Source: a bacterium
GTDB lineage: Bacteria > Cyanobacteriota > Vampirovibrionia > Gastranaerophilales > Gastranaerophilaceae
Assembly (NCBI GenBank): GCA_017536545.1
Contig: JAFXHF010000024.1
Location: 1 to 64,000, forward strand
Direction: 5' to 3'
DNA length: 64,000 nucleotides
Both the position numbers and the translations under genes were made by a program. Shown in pieces: positions 52,430-60,021 of this stretch; within the stretch, counting starts at the first letter, position 1, and each line of letters begins with the position of its first letter. The notes beneath the pieces were generated by a model. That model ran no database searches, was not told the origin of the DNA, and saw only the letters and a list, made by a program, of their open reading frames with translations.

Positions 52430-52467
52430 ACGTTTATATTAATACAAGGGATATTAAGGGGAATTTG

Positions 52468-53472
52468 ATGTTTGCATTCGGTCCATACATACCAACATAT
52501 AGCTGTTGCTCAAATCCATTTGGTGCAACTATGGCAAACCCAAGAATAAACTTCGCACTTGGAGTTGCGGCAGCTACTTCAATGCCAGTATATCGTCCTT
52601 GTTTACCAGTTTTTGGTTATGGTTTTAACTGCTATTCAAATTACAACCCATTCTTAAATACAGGGGCATACTTAGGTATAACAGTTCCTGCATATTATAA
52701 TTTAAATAATTTTGGTTTGTTCAATACTACTTATCCAAGTTTTAACCAATTGAATGTTGCTAATGTAAATCCATCTGGAAACCCATTTTTAGCTAGCAAT
52801 ATTAACAGCATCAACAATTTGAACACTGGTTCATTATTTGGTAATTTAAACGGAATCGAAGAAAGATTCCCAAATCTATTCAAACCACAAACTACACAAT
52901 CTTCTAGTTCAACAACTACTACAAGTTCTGAATCTGAGGTTGAAACTGATAATACAGTTCATACAGACGGCATTAAATTAAACAGAAACAACGATGATTA
53001 TGGCCCAGAATTCTTAGCTAAAGTAAAAGAAATTGCAAAAAGACTTAATTGCGATTACAGAGACTTGTTAGGTTTAATGAACTCTGAATCAGGTATCAGA
53101 GCTGATATTAAAAACCCTAACGGTTCAGCTTCTGGTTTAATCCAATTTATCGAATCAACAGCTAACAGCTTAGGTACAACAACTGCGGAATTACGAGCAA
53201 TGGATCCAATCGACCAACTTGATTATGTTGAAAAATACTTAACTCGAGTAAAAGCACAAGCTGGTCTTACTGGCAAACTTTCTGCAGGTGATTTATATTC
53301 ATTAGTATTCTTACCAGGTAGAGCTAGTCGTGACGTTTTAACTTCTTCTGGTGAAAATTATTACGCTCACAACAAAGGATTAGACTTAAATCACGACGGT
53401 CAAATCACTAAAGCTGAATTAAGCCAACGTATTTATGATAAAAGAGTAAGCGATAATAGTTTCTTAGCATAA
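52468..53472 (+). CDS. Lytic transglycosylase/lysozyme-like protein with an EF-hand loop
   Basis: 334 residues. The first 140 are rich in Asn, Tyr, Pro and Phe without an obvious signal peptide. A Ser/Thr linker (about 140-160) leads to an SLT-type lysozyme fold (about 175-300): GLMNSESGIRAD with the candidate catalytic Glu207, then ASGLIQFIESTA. Close to the C-terminus an EF-hand/dockerin-like loop DLNHDGQITKAE (306-317) could bind calcium. It would cleave peptidoglycan. AAGGGGAA supports ATG 52468; a longer frame to 52408 runs through the operator-like palindromes. It sits directly before minCDE, so a cell-division role is possible. Confidence 0.78.
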   Translation: MFAFGPYIPTYSCCSNPFGATMANPRINFALGVAAATSMPVYRPCLPVFGYGFNCYSNYNPFLNTGAYLGITVPAYYNLNNFGLFNTTYPSFNQLNVANVNPSGNPFLASNINSINNLNTGSLFGNLNGIEERFPNLFKPQTTQSSSSTTTTSSESEVETDNTVHTDGIKLNRNNDDYGPEFLAKVKEIAKRLNCDYRDLLGLMNSESGIRADIKNPNGSASGLIQFIESTANSLGTTTAELRAMDPIDQLDYVEKYLTRVKAQAGLTGKLSAGDLYSLVFLPGRASRDVLTSSGENYYAHNKGLDLNHDGQITKAELSQRIYDKRVSDNSFLA

Positions 53473-53512
53473 TACTTACACTTAATAATTGTTAAAAAAT
53501 TTATTCCATTTC

Positions 53513-53541
53513 TTGAAGTCGATATTTGTTTCGTGTATTTT
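53513..53541 (+). promoter_or_regulatory. Promoter of minCDE
   Basis: TTGAAG (53513-53518), 17 nt, TATTTT (53536-53541), about 34 nt before the minC ATG. Confidence 0.5.
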
Positions 53542-53574
53542 ATCCATGTAACCGAGTTTTTTGGAAAGGGAAAG

Positions 53575-54447
53575 ATGGATAAGGGATATATAGAGAATGG
53601 TTTTATCGTTGATTTAACCAACGCAAAAAAGACTTCTGAAATCATTTATGAGCTTTCAAGAATTTTAGACATGCCTGAATCAAAAGAAAAACATATTTGT
53701 CTAAAATTGGGTTCTGTTGATTTATCAGAAGCTGAATTAACAAGTATTAAATCTCTTGTTGAAGTAATGGAATCTCAATTAGCTTTTATTAGCACAAGTT
53801 CAACTACAACATTAGAATCAGCTACAGCTTTAGATATTAAAATTTCTGAATTCACTGAACAAGTTGAAGCACCATCATTTGAAGATCAAGCTCAAGAGGA
53901 AACTTCTGAAGTTACAGTTGCTCTTGATAACATTTTCGGAGATGAAGTAGCTCCAGAACCTATCAAAGCTGAATCAAAAGAAATTCATCCAGTTCTTCAA
54001 CATGACGAAATTATTGCAGAACAAATGGTTGAACAAGAAATTGAAGAAAAAACAGACGAAGAAATTTCAGCAAAAAAAGTGGCAGCTGAAAATCTTCCAA
54101 CTTTATATTTGAGAAAAACAATCCGTTCAGGCCAAAGCATCTCATCTGACGGTAATATTATCGTTATCGGAGATGTTAACCCTGGTGCTGAAATCATTGC
54201 AAAGGGCGATATTACAGTTTGGGGTATCCTAGGCGGTATCGCACACGCAGGTTCAGATGGTAATAATTACGCTAGAATCAGAGCACTAAAACTTAATCCA
54301 GTTCAAATAAGAATTGGTGAAGTTTTTGCTCGCAGACCTGATACCGTTAACCTACCTTATATTCAAAAATCTAGTGAATATATTCCAGAAGAAGCATTCA
54401 CATATAAAGGTAGTATCGTAATCAGAAAAATACATGAAGAAAATTAA
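53575..54447 (+). CDS. minC: Septum site-determining protein MinC
   Basis: 290 residues. The C-terminal beta-helix domain (about 187-285) is clear: TLYLRKTIRSGQSISSDGN, VIGDVNPGAEIIAKGDI, VWGILGGIAHAG and ARIRALKLNPVQIRIG. The N-terminal domain (1-75) is poorly conserved, and an acidic linker of about 100 residues separates them. MinC inhibits FtsZ polymerisation away from mid-cell and is activated by MinD. ATG at 53575 follows GGAAAGGG. First gene of minC-minD-minE. Confidence 0.94.
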   Translation: MDKGYIENGFIVDLTNAKKTSEIIYELSRILDMPESKEKHICLKLGSVDLSEAELTSIKSLVEVMESQLAFISTSSTTTLESATALDIKISEFTEQVEAPSFEDQAQEETSEVTVALDNIFGDEVAPEPIKAESKEIHPVLQHDEIIAEQMVEQEIEEKTDEEISAKKVAAENLPTLYLRKTIRSGQSISSDGNIIVIGDVNPGAEIIAKGDITVWGILGGIAHAGSDGNNYARIRALKLNPVQIRIGEVFARRPDTVNLPYIQKSSEYIPEEAFTYKGSIVIRKIHEEN

Positions 54448-54457
54448 GGAGACATAA

Positions 54458-55273
54458 ATGACTGGTAGAGTAATAGTAATTACATCCGGAAAAGGCGGAG
54501 TTGGTAAAACTACAACTAACGCTAACATCGGTACAGCTCTAGCCAGAGCAGGTAACAAAGTTGTTATGATTGACACTGACCTTGGTTTAAGAAACCTTGA
54601 CTTGCTTTTAGGACTAGAAAATAGAATTGTTTACACAATCGTTGACGTTGTTGAAGAACGTTGCAAACTTAAACAAGCACTTGTTAAAGATAAGAAAAAT
54701 CCTAACTTATGCTTGTTAGCTGCAGCTCAAACAAGAGATAAAACCGCAGTTACAGAAGAACAACTAAAAGATATTTGCGAAAAATTAAAAAAAGATTTCG
54801 ATTTTATCCTAGTTGACTGTCCAGCAGGTATTGAACAAGGATTCCAAAACGCAGTTGCTGGGGCATCTGAAGCAATCGTTGTTACAACTCCTGAAATGTC
54901 TGCAGTTCGTGATGCTGATAGAATTATTGGATTATTAGAAGCTAAAGAAGAAATCGAATCTTACAAACTTCTTATCAACCGCGTAAGACCAAACCTAATC
55001 AAATCTAACGATATGATGAGTGTTGAAGATGTTGTTGAAATTCTTTCAGCAGAACTAATTGGTATAATCCCTGAAGATACAGGAATTATTACTTCAACTA
55101 ACAAAGGTGAACCTATCGTTAATGATGATAAATCATTGGCAGGTATGGCATACCGAAATGTAGCACAACGTATTATGGGCGAAGAAGTTCCTTTCCTTAA
55201 CCTTGAAGAAGAAACAAGTGTTGTTGCGAAAGTTAAAAAATTCTTCTCTAACTTGATTGGTAAGGAGAAGTAA
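54458..55273 (+). CDS. minD: Septum site-determining protein MinD
   Basis: 271 residues. Deviant Walker A GKGGVGKTTTNANIG, DTDLGLRNLD, VDCPAGIEQGF and the C-terminal amphipathic membrane helix VVAKVKKFFSNLIGKEK are all present. ATPase that recruits MinC to the membrane and oscillates under MinE control. AAGGAG lies 6 nt upstream; the gene is separated from minC by 10 bp and from minE by 1 bp. Confidence 0.97.
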   Translation: MTGRVIVITSGKGGVGKTTTNANIGTALARAGNKVVMIDTDLGLRNLDLLLGLENRIVYTIVDVVEERCKLKQALVKDKKNPNLCLLAAAQTRDKTAVTEEQLKDICEKLKKDFDFILVDCPAGIEQGFQNAVAGASEAIVVTTPEMSAVRDADRIIGLLEAKEEIESYKLLINRVRPNLIKSNDMMSVEDVVEILSAELIGIIPEDTGIITSTNKGEPIVNDDKSLAGMAYRNVAQRIMGEEVPFLNLEEETSVVAKVKKFFSNLIGKEK

Positions 55274-55274
55274 G

Positions 55275-55811
55275 ATGAGCGAAAATATTTTAAAGGAACT
55301 TTGCAACAGATTGCTTAGCTTATTCAAACAAACGGAAACAAAAGAAGATAACGCAAAAGATATTGCTTGCAACAGATTACGTGTTGTATTGATGCAAGAT
55401 AGAACAAATCTTACTCCAGAACTTCTTCAACGTATGAGAAGAGAATTGATTGAACTTCTTTCTAAATATGTTGAAATGGATAAAGATGCTCTTGAACTTA
55501 ACTTCGATCAAGAAGGCGACCAAATGGCTTTAATGTTATCTATTCCTGTAATCAGAGCAAAAGATGAAGAAGAAATCGAAAAAGCTCTAGCTGAAGAAGA
55601 TTCTAAGAAAGAAGAAGACGAAGACGACGACGCATCTGACGAAGAAATCGGAGAAAGAGAAGAAGCTAACGAAGAAGATAATGACAACGATGATGAAACT
55701 TCTGAGGAAGAAGTTGAGGATGAAGTTGAAGATGATGTTGAAGAAGAAGAAACTGAGCCTGAAATCGTTGAAGAAAAAACTGAAAAAACTAAAAAAGAAG
55801 ATAAAGAATAA
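55275..55811 (+). CDS. minE: MinE with a long acidic C-terminal tail
   Basis: 178 residues, about twice the usual length. Residues 1-95 are the MinE core: an N-terminal amphipathic segment, AKDIACNRLRVVLMQDRTNL (MinD-binding strand) and the dimerisation domain ending LMLSIPVIRAK. Residues 96-178 are a tail made mostly of Glu and Asp with some Lys at the end. It displaces MinC and stimulates MinD ATPase. ATG at 55275 follows AAGGAG. The same tail in another frame is Lys-rich and should not be mistaken for a gene. Confidence 0.93.
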   Translation: MSENILKELCNRLLSLFKQTETKEDNAKDIACNRLRVVLMQDRTNLTPELLQRMRRELIELLSKYVEMDKDALELNFDQEGDQMALMLSIPVIRAKDEEEIEKALAEEDSKKEEDEDDDASDEEIGEREEANEEDNDNDDETSEEEVEDEVEDDVEEEETEPEIVEEKTEKTKKEDKE

Positions 55812-55833
55812 TTTTCTTAAACAAATACACTAT

Positions 55834-55864
55834 AAAAAGCTATCCAGATTGGATAGCTTTTTAT
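55834..55864 (+). terminator. Terminator after minE
   Basis: AAAGCTATCC pairs with GGATAGCTTT (55836-55845, 55851-55860), followed by a T-run. Confidence 0.88.
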
Positions 55865-55933
55865 TTTGCAAACAAATAGCAAATTTTATTTTTACAAACT
55901 TTATATTCTTTAAATAAAAAGGAGTTTATCAAT

Positions 55934-56215
55934 ATGCAAATCTACAATTCTACCCAAAAACCTAATTACAACCCTCAATTTGGTGCTATTTTTAAATTTA
56001 ACAAAACCGCAGAATCAACGGCTGAAGTTGTACTTAATGTAATTAAAAAATCTACAGTCGCAGATGAAGCTCAAAAACTAGAAAAGAAATTTGAAGTTGG
56101 TATTGGCGAAGCTTATGTTTATATCCCAGATGCAAGAATGAAAGAGTTCGCAGATAGATTAGCTTGTAGTCTCACTCAAGAATGCTACAATAAATACCTA
56201 ACTCGAGTTGATTAA
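55934..56215 (+). CDS. Small hypothetical protein with NPQFG leader motif
   Basis: 93 residues. Begins MQIYNSTQKPNYNPQFGAIF; the rest is a compact alpha/beta sequence (ESTAEVVLNVIKKS, FEVGIGEAYVYIPD, MKEFADRLACSL). AAAGGAG precedes the ATG. Its leader resembles those at 49640 and 25938. No family recognised. No clear terminator behind it. Confidence 0.6.
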   Translation: MQIYNSTQKPNYNPQFGAIFKFNKTAESTAEVVLNVIKKSTVADEAQKLEKKFEVGIGEAYVYIPDARMKEFADRLACSLTQECYNKYLTRVD

Positions 56216-56428
56216 AACATTACAAAATATTAACTTCATTATATAAACACGCAAATTTATAAAATTGAATGTTTTTATATAGGTGTGAAGGTTTAATTTT
56301 AGTGTGTGAAAAGGTCATTGTTTATGATAGGTAAAATCCTTTCAATAGTGTGTGATACCCTAAATTTACGCAACAATTATGCGTATATTTATTGTTATGT
56401 GAAGTATTAATTAGTGAAAGTAGGTTAA
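56216..56428 (+). promoter_or_regulatory. Repeat-bearing upstream region of the first module gene
   Basis: 213 bases. TAGTGTGTGA occurs twice (56300-56309 and 56346-56355), with the related AGGTGTGAAGG at 56281. TACGCA-ACAATTA-TGCGTA is an inverted repeat at 56367-56385. No ORF. This arrangement suggests binding sites for a regulator, but none can be named. Confidence 0.35.
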
Positions 56429-57028
56429 ATGATTAATCCAGTAGAAAGTGTGAATTCAGGTAGAGTTGTAGTTGGGAATGAAAATCAATATGAACTTTCT
56501 GAAAGAATAGAAACAATGTTAAATCCCATTATACGCCCAACTTCAAGAACAATAAAAACAGAAAGTGGCTATACAATAATTCTTCCGCCACAAAATATCG
56601 GTGGTCCAAAAATAGAAATTGAGAAACTTGGTGGTGGATACTACATGGTTTTAAAAACACCAGTTTATTATGGTGCTCAAACTGAAAAAATTATTATGAC
56701 AGAAAAAGAATTAGTAAAAGAATTCAATGGTTTTAGACTAAAAAAAGACGAACTAAAAGCAGATATGAAAAAAATGCTTGAACCAAAAAGTCCATATAAT
56801 TATTTCAGGACAAAAAATGGATACCTTATTAAGCTTCTAAATGGCAACAACGTAACTGGTGCAAGTACAGAAATTAAAGAACAGCCAGATGGAACTTATT
56901 TAGTTATTTCATATGCATACCCAGGATGTGTATCAGAAAGAGCGATACTTACAGAAAGGGAACTCGTCGCAAAATTCAACGCTGAAAAAGCAGAAGGACC
57001 TGATAAAGTATACAACATGGTCGCATAA
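56429..57028 (+). CDS. Module-repeat protein with two copies (module family, copy A+B)
   Basis: 199 residues. Two copies of a module of about 60 residues: TESGYTIILPPQNIGG with EKLGGGYYMVLKTPVYYG and MTEKELVKEF (about 45-98), and TKNGYLIKLLNG with EQPDGTYLVISYAYPG and LTERELVAKF (about 128-187). The module predicts beta strands followed by a short helix. No signal peptide. GTAGGT is the only ribosome site candidate. Function unknown; see the neighbouring genes at 57070 and 57664. Confidence 0.6.
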   Translation: MINPVESVNSGRVVVGNENQYELSERIETMLNPIIRPTSRTIKTESGYTIILPPQNIGGPKIEIEKLGGGYYMVLKTPVYYGAQTEKIIMTEKELVKEFNGFRLKKDELKADMKKMLEPKSPYNYFRTKNGYLIKLLNGNNVTGASTEIKEQPDGTYLVISYAYPGCVSERAILTERELVAKFNAEKAEGPDKVYNMVA

Positions 57029-57069
57029 TTCATATATTAGGTAAGGTTAAAGGTAAAAGGAGTAAGTTT

Positions 57070-57525
57070 ATGATGGATTCAACAAATTTAATGCTAGTAG
57101 CAATCCCAACATCTGGATTGCAAACCCCAACAATGGAACATAGTGTTCGTCGCCCAACACCATCTGATCTTGGGATTAAGTATGAACCTGGGAAAATAAT
57201 TGACGTAGGTCCTGGCTTTGCACCAGTAAAAGGCCAAACTATTTATACTGAAAACGGTTATGTAGTACATATCCCACATATGATTGGTTCTGAAACTAAA
57301 GTTAAAAAACTTGGCGGAGGATACTATCTTGTAACATCAAGACCAATCGTATACGGTGCAAAACCTAAAAAAACAGTTATGACAGAAGAAGAATTGGTAG
57401 AAAGATTCCGTGGGCATAAACTTCCTCTTATGCCAAAAGATGACGATAAATCAGCAGAAGCAAAACTTCAAAAAGCCATTCTTCAACTTCTAACAATGGA
57501 ACCAAAAATCTGTTACGAAGCTTAA
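57070..57525 (+). CDS. Module-repeat protein with one copy (module family, copy C)
   Basis: 151 residues. One module: YTENGYVVHIPHMIG, KKLGGGYYLVTSRPIVYG, MTEEELVERFRGHK (about 57-117), after a polar N-terminus with a Thr/Pro segment. The short C-terminal extension is charged. AAGGAG lies upstream of the ATG. It is separated from the previous gene by 41 bp and is closed by a terminator. Confidence 0.6.
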   Translation: MMDSTNLMLVAIPTSGLQTPTMEHSVRRPTPSDLGIKYEPGKIIDVGPGFAPVKGQTIYTENGYVVHIPHMIGSETKVKKLGGGYYLVTSRPIVYGAKPKKTVMTEEELVERFRGHKLPLMPKDDDKSAEAKLQKAILQLLTMEPKICYEA

Positions 57526-57543
57526 AACCCATATATTATAATC

Positions 57544-57579
57544 AAGAAGAGCCCGATGTAAAAATCGGGTTCTTTTTTT
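57544..57579 (+). terminator. Terminator after module gene C
   Basis: AGAGCCCGAT pairs with ATCGGGTTCT (57548-57557, 57564-57573), followed by a run of T. Confidence 0.85.
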
Positions 57580-57663
57580 AGGCAATTTTTTAAAACGAAA
57601 TGTTTTTATATATACATAGGGAAAATATTTTTTAGGATAGAAAGAAAAACAGGAGGAAACATT

Positions 57664-58023
57664 ATGATTAATGCTACTGATAGTGTTAACGTTGCAAACG
57701 TTCAAGGTACAAACAATTTGGGAAATCCAGAACAACAAAAAACAGGTTTAATAACTCCATTTCCACCAACACCAGGATTTAGTATACCAATAGTTTTTAC
57801 AACTGAAAACGGACATCGTATCATATTACTACCACAAAATATTGGCGGAGAGAAAATATCAATCAATCGAATTGGACCTGATCAATACTTAGTTGTTACT
57901 GAAAGACCTGTATATGGCTCAAAACCAAAATATGAAATTTATACAGAAGAAGAATTAGTAGCAAAATATGGTTCAAATAAAAAACCACAAATTCCACCGC
58001 CAGTACTCCATACTAAAGCGTAA
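57664..58023 (+). CDS. Module-repeat protein with one copy (module family, copy D)
   Basis: 119 residues. Module TTENGHRIILLPQNIGG, NRIGPDQYLVVTERPVYG, YTEEELVAKYG (about 42-105). The N-terminal MINATDSVN is similar to MINPVESVN of the gene at 56429, which supports recent duplication. AGGAGG lies just before the ATG. A polyproline tail (PPPV) follows the module. Confidence 0.6.
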   Translation: MINATDSVNVANVQGTNNLGNPEQQKTGLITPFPPTPGFSIPIVFTTENGHRIILLPQNIGGEKISINRIGPDQYLVVTERPVYGSKPKYEIYTEEELVAKYGSNKKPQIPPPVLHTKA

Positions 58024-58040
58024 TAATATATGAAATAATA

Positions 58041-58074
58041 AAAAAGCTTGATGTGTAATATCATCAAGCTTTTT
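58041..58074. terminator. Bidirectional terminator between module gene D and ricT
   Basis: A 13-bp stem AAAAAGCTTGATG with CATCAAGCTTTTT (58041-58053, 58062-58074). Both convergent genes end at it. Confidence 0.9.
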
Positions 58075-58077
58075 TAT

Positions 58078-59004
58078 TTATATATTTCCTGTAGAACTAT
58101 TTCTATCATCTTCAAGTTGCCTGATATCGATATTTGAACTATCTTCCTCTGCATAATTATTGATTGCAGGAACATCAATTTCAACGTTTACATCAGCATC
58201 AACCATTTCAATATCAGCTTTATCAAACTCTTTAGTTTTACCATCTTCAAGTTTAACTGCAACCTTGCCACTCATAAATTGCAAATAACAAACTTTGCCC
58301 AATCCATCAGTTGTCATAACTGAAGATCCAATTGGTGGCATACCTTTTGCTGCGTCAATGTAATTTGAATATTCATAAGTCAGACAACACAAAAGTCTTC
58401 CACAAGTTCCTGAAATTTTACCTGGAGCAATTGGCATCCCCTGATCTTTTGCAAGTTTAACGTTAATTGTTGCAAATTTTCTCAAGAAACTTGAGCAACA
58501 GAAAGGTTGTCCGCAAATACCAACACCTTCCAAAATTGAGGTTTCATCACGAACTCCAATATGACGTAAATCTATACGCACTCTTGTAAAAGTTTGGGTC
58601 AAATCTTTCAAAAGTGCTCTAAAATCAACCCTTTCTGGAGCAGTATAATAAAACGTGATTTTACGTCTATCAAAAGTTATACGGCATTGCACAAGATTCA
58701 TTCCCAATTTATGTTGCTTTACCAACGCCTGACATTTGAAAAATGCTTCAACTTCTTCTTTTTTAATTTCTTCTAAAGTTTGCATATCACGTTGAGAAAG
58801 TGTTCTAATCACAGGAAGTGGCTCAGGTTTATTCTTAGCATTTTTCCAAAGTTTCTCAATTTCAGAATTTACAATAAAAACTTTTAAAGCTTCTTCACCT
58901 TTTTCTGTTCTTACAACAACCATCTGTCCATCTTCAAGTTTAATTGTCTCTGGAACATTCAACGGATAAAATGTATTTTTCAAATATCTAACAGCAAATT
59001 TCAT
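58078..59004 (-). CDS. ricT: PSP1-domain protein RicT (YaaT) family
   Basis: 308 residues. PSP1 core with DFRALLKDLTQTFTRVRIDLR, GVGICGQPFCCSSFL and SGTCGRLLCCLTYEY; these cysteine pairs bind Fe-S clusters in the RicAFT complex. C-terminal acidic tail. In Bacillus the complex controls RNase Y processing; partners (ricA, ricF) are not here. Start ATG overlaps the gpsA stop codon by one base (TAATG). Confidence 0.88.
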   Translation of the reverse strand: MKFAVRYLKNTFYPLNVPETIKLEDGQMVVVRTEKGEEALKVFIVNSEIEKLWKNAKNKPEPLPVIRTLSQRDMQTLEEIKKEEVEAFFKCQALVKQHKLGMNLVQCRITFDRRKITFYYTAPERVDFRALLKDLTQTFTRVRIDLRHIGVRDETSILEGVGICGQPFCCSSFLRKFATINVKLAKDQGMPIAPGKISGTCGRLLCCLTYEYSNYIDAAKGMPPIGSSVMTTDGLGKVCYLQFMSGKVAVKLEDGKTKEFDKADIEMVDADVNVEIDVPAINNYAEEDSSNIDIRQLEDDRNSSTGNI

Positions 59005-60005
59005 TATACGTATCTTTCTTCTTCTTTCAATTTTCTATTCATTAATTTTGACATAAGTTCTTCTGGAGTAATATCAGTATAAACAGCTTCATAAATTGCT
59101 GCTGAAACTGGAACTTCAAGGCCTAATTTTTCAGCCAATTCACAAATTGCTTTAGATGTTTTTACACCCTCTGCAACAGAACCTAATTCTGCCAAAATAT
59201 CATTAATCTTTTTGCCACGAGCAAGCATAGCACCAACTGTGTAGTTTCTAGACATTGGAGATGAACAAGTCGCAATCAAGTCACCCATACCAGATAAACC
59301 ATACAAGGTTGATGGGTTAGCTCCAAGTTGAATACTTACACGAACGATTTCAGCCATACCACGAGTTAAAAGTGAACCAGAACAGTTATCACCTAATCCC
59401 ATAGTGTGAGCAAAACCAGATGCAATAGCAATTACGTTTTTCAAACTACCGCCTAGTTCAACGCCAATAACATCAGTATTTGTGTAAAGTCTAAATTTAT
59501 TTGGAACATTACAAGCTTCTTGAACAACTTGAGCAATTTCTAAATCTTCACAAGCTACACAAGCTGCAGTAGGTTTGCCTTGAAGAACTTCTTTTGCCAA
59601 AGTTGGACCAGATAAAATTGCCAACTTTTGTTCTGGCAATACATCTTTAATAACTTCTGACATTCTCATCAAAGATGGTAATTCGATACCTTTTGAAGCG
59701 TTAACAAGAATTTGTTCTGGTTTAATACCTGCCAATTTCAAGTTTTCACAAACATCACGAGTACCAGAAGTTGCAACAACTGACAAAATAATATCAGCAT
59801 CTTTAATTGCAGCAGCTAAATCTGATGTAATTTCAATTTTATTATCCAACTGAACTTCAAGAGGTTTTGAGCAGTGTTTATTAACAAGTAAATCTTCTGT
59901 TAAATCCTGAGCTCTTCCCCATACAGTTATATTTTCAAAGTTATCAGTCAAAAGCCACGCTAAAGTAAGCCCCCAACATCCTGCACCTAAAACGGTTAAT
60001 TTCAT
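59004..60005 (-). CDS. gpsA: Glycerol-3-phosphate dehydrogenase (NAD(P)+)
   Basis: 333 residues. N-terminal cofactor motif VLGAGCWGLTLAWLL (the usual GxGxxG), then ASKGIE, LSGPTLAKEV, ELGGSLKNVIAIASG with the catalytic Lys, and GLSGMGDLIATCSSP. It makes sn-glycerol-3-phosphate for phospholipids. Located in a ribH-murQ-gpsA-ricT group with short gaps. Confidence 0.96.
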   Translation of the reverse strand: MKLTVLGAGCWGLTLAWLLTDNFENITVWGRAQDLTEDLLVNKHCSKPLEVQLDNKIEITSDLAAAIKDADIILSVVATSGTRDVCENLKLAGIKPEQILVNASKGIELPSLMRMSEVIKDVLPEQKLAILSGPTLAKEVLQGKPTAACVACEDLEIAQVVQEACNVPNKFRLYTNTDVIGVELGGSLKNVIAIASGFAHTMGLGDNCSGSLLTRGMAEIVRVSIQLGANPSTLYGLSGMGDLIATCSSPMSRNYTVGAMLARGKKINDILAELGSVAEGVKTSKAICELAEKLGLEVPVSAAIYEAVYTDITPEELMSKLMNRKLKEEERYV

Positions 60006-60021
60006 TCTTCCCTCTCCTTCC

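Noticed and set aside
52468-53472. Transglycosylase as a sign of a prophage
   Set aside because: No capsid, tail, integrase or phage regulator genes occur around it; neighbours are housekeeping genes.
55681-55917. Lys/Met-rich frame overlapping minE
   Set aside because: It is only the acidic GAA/GAT-rich tail of minE read in another frame.
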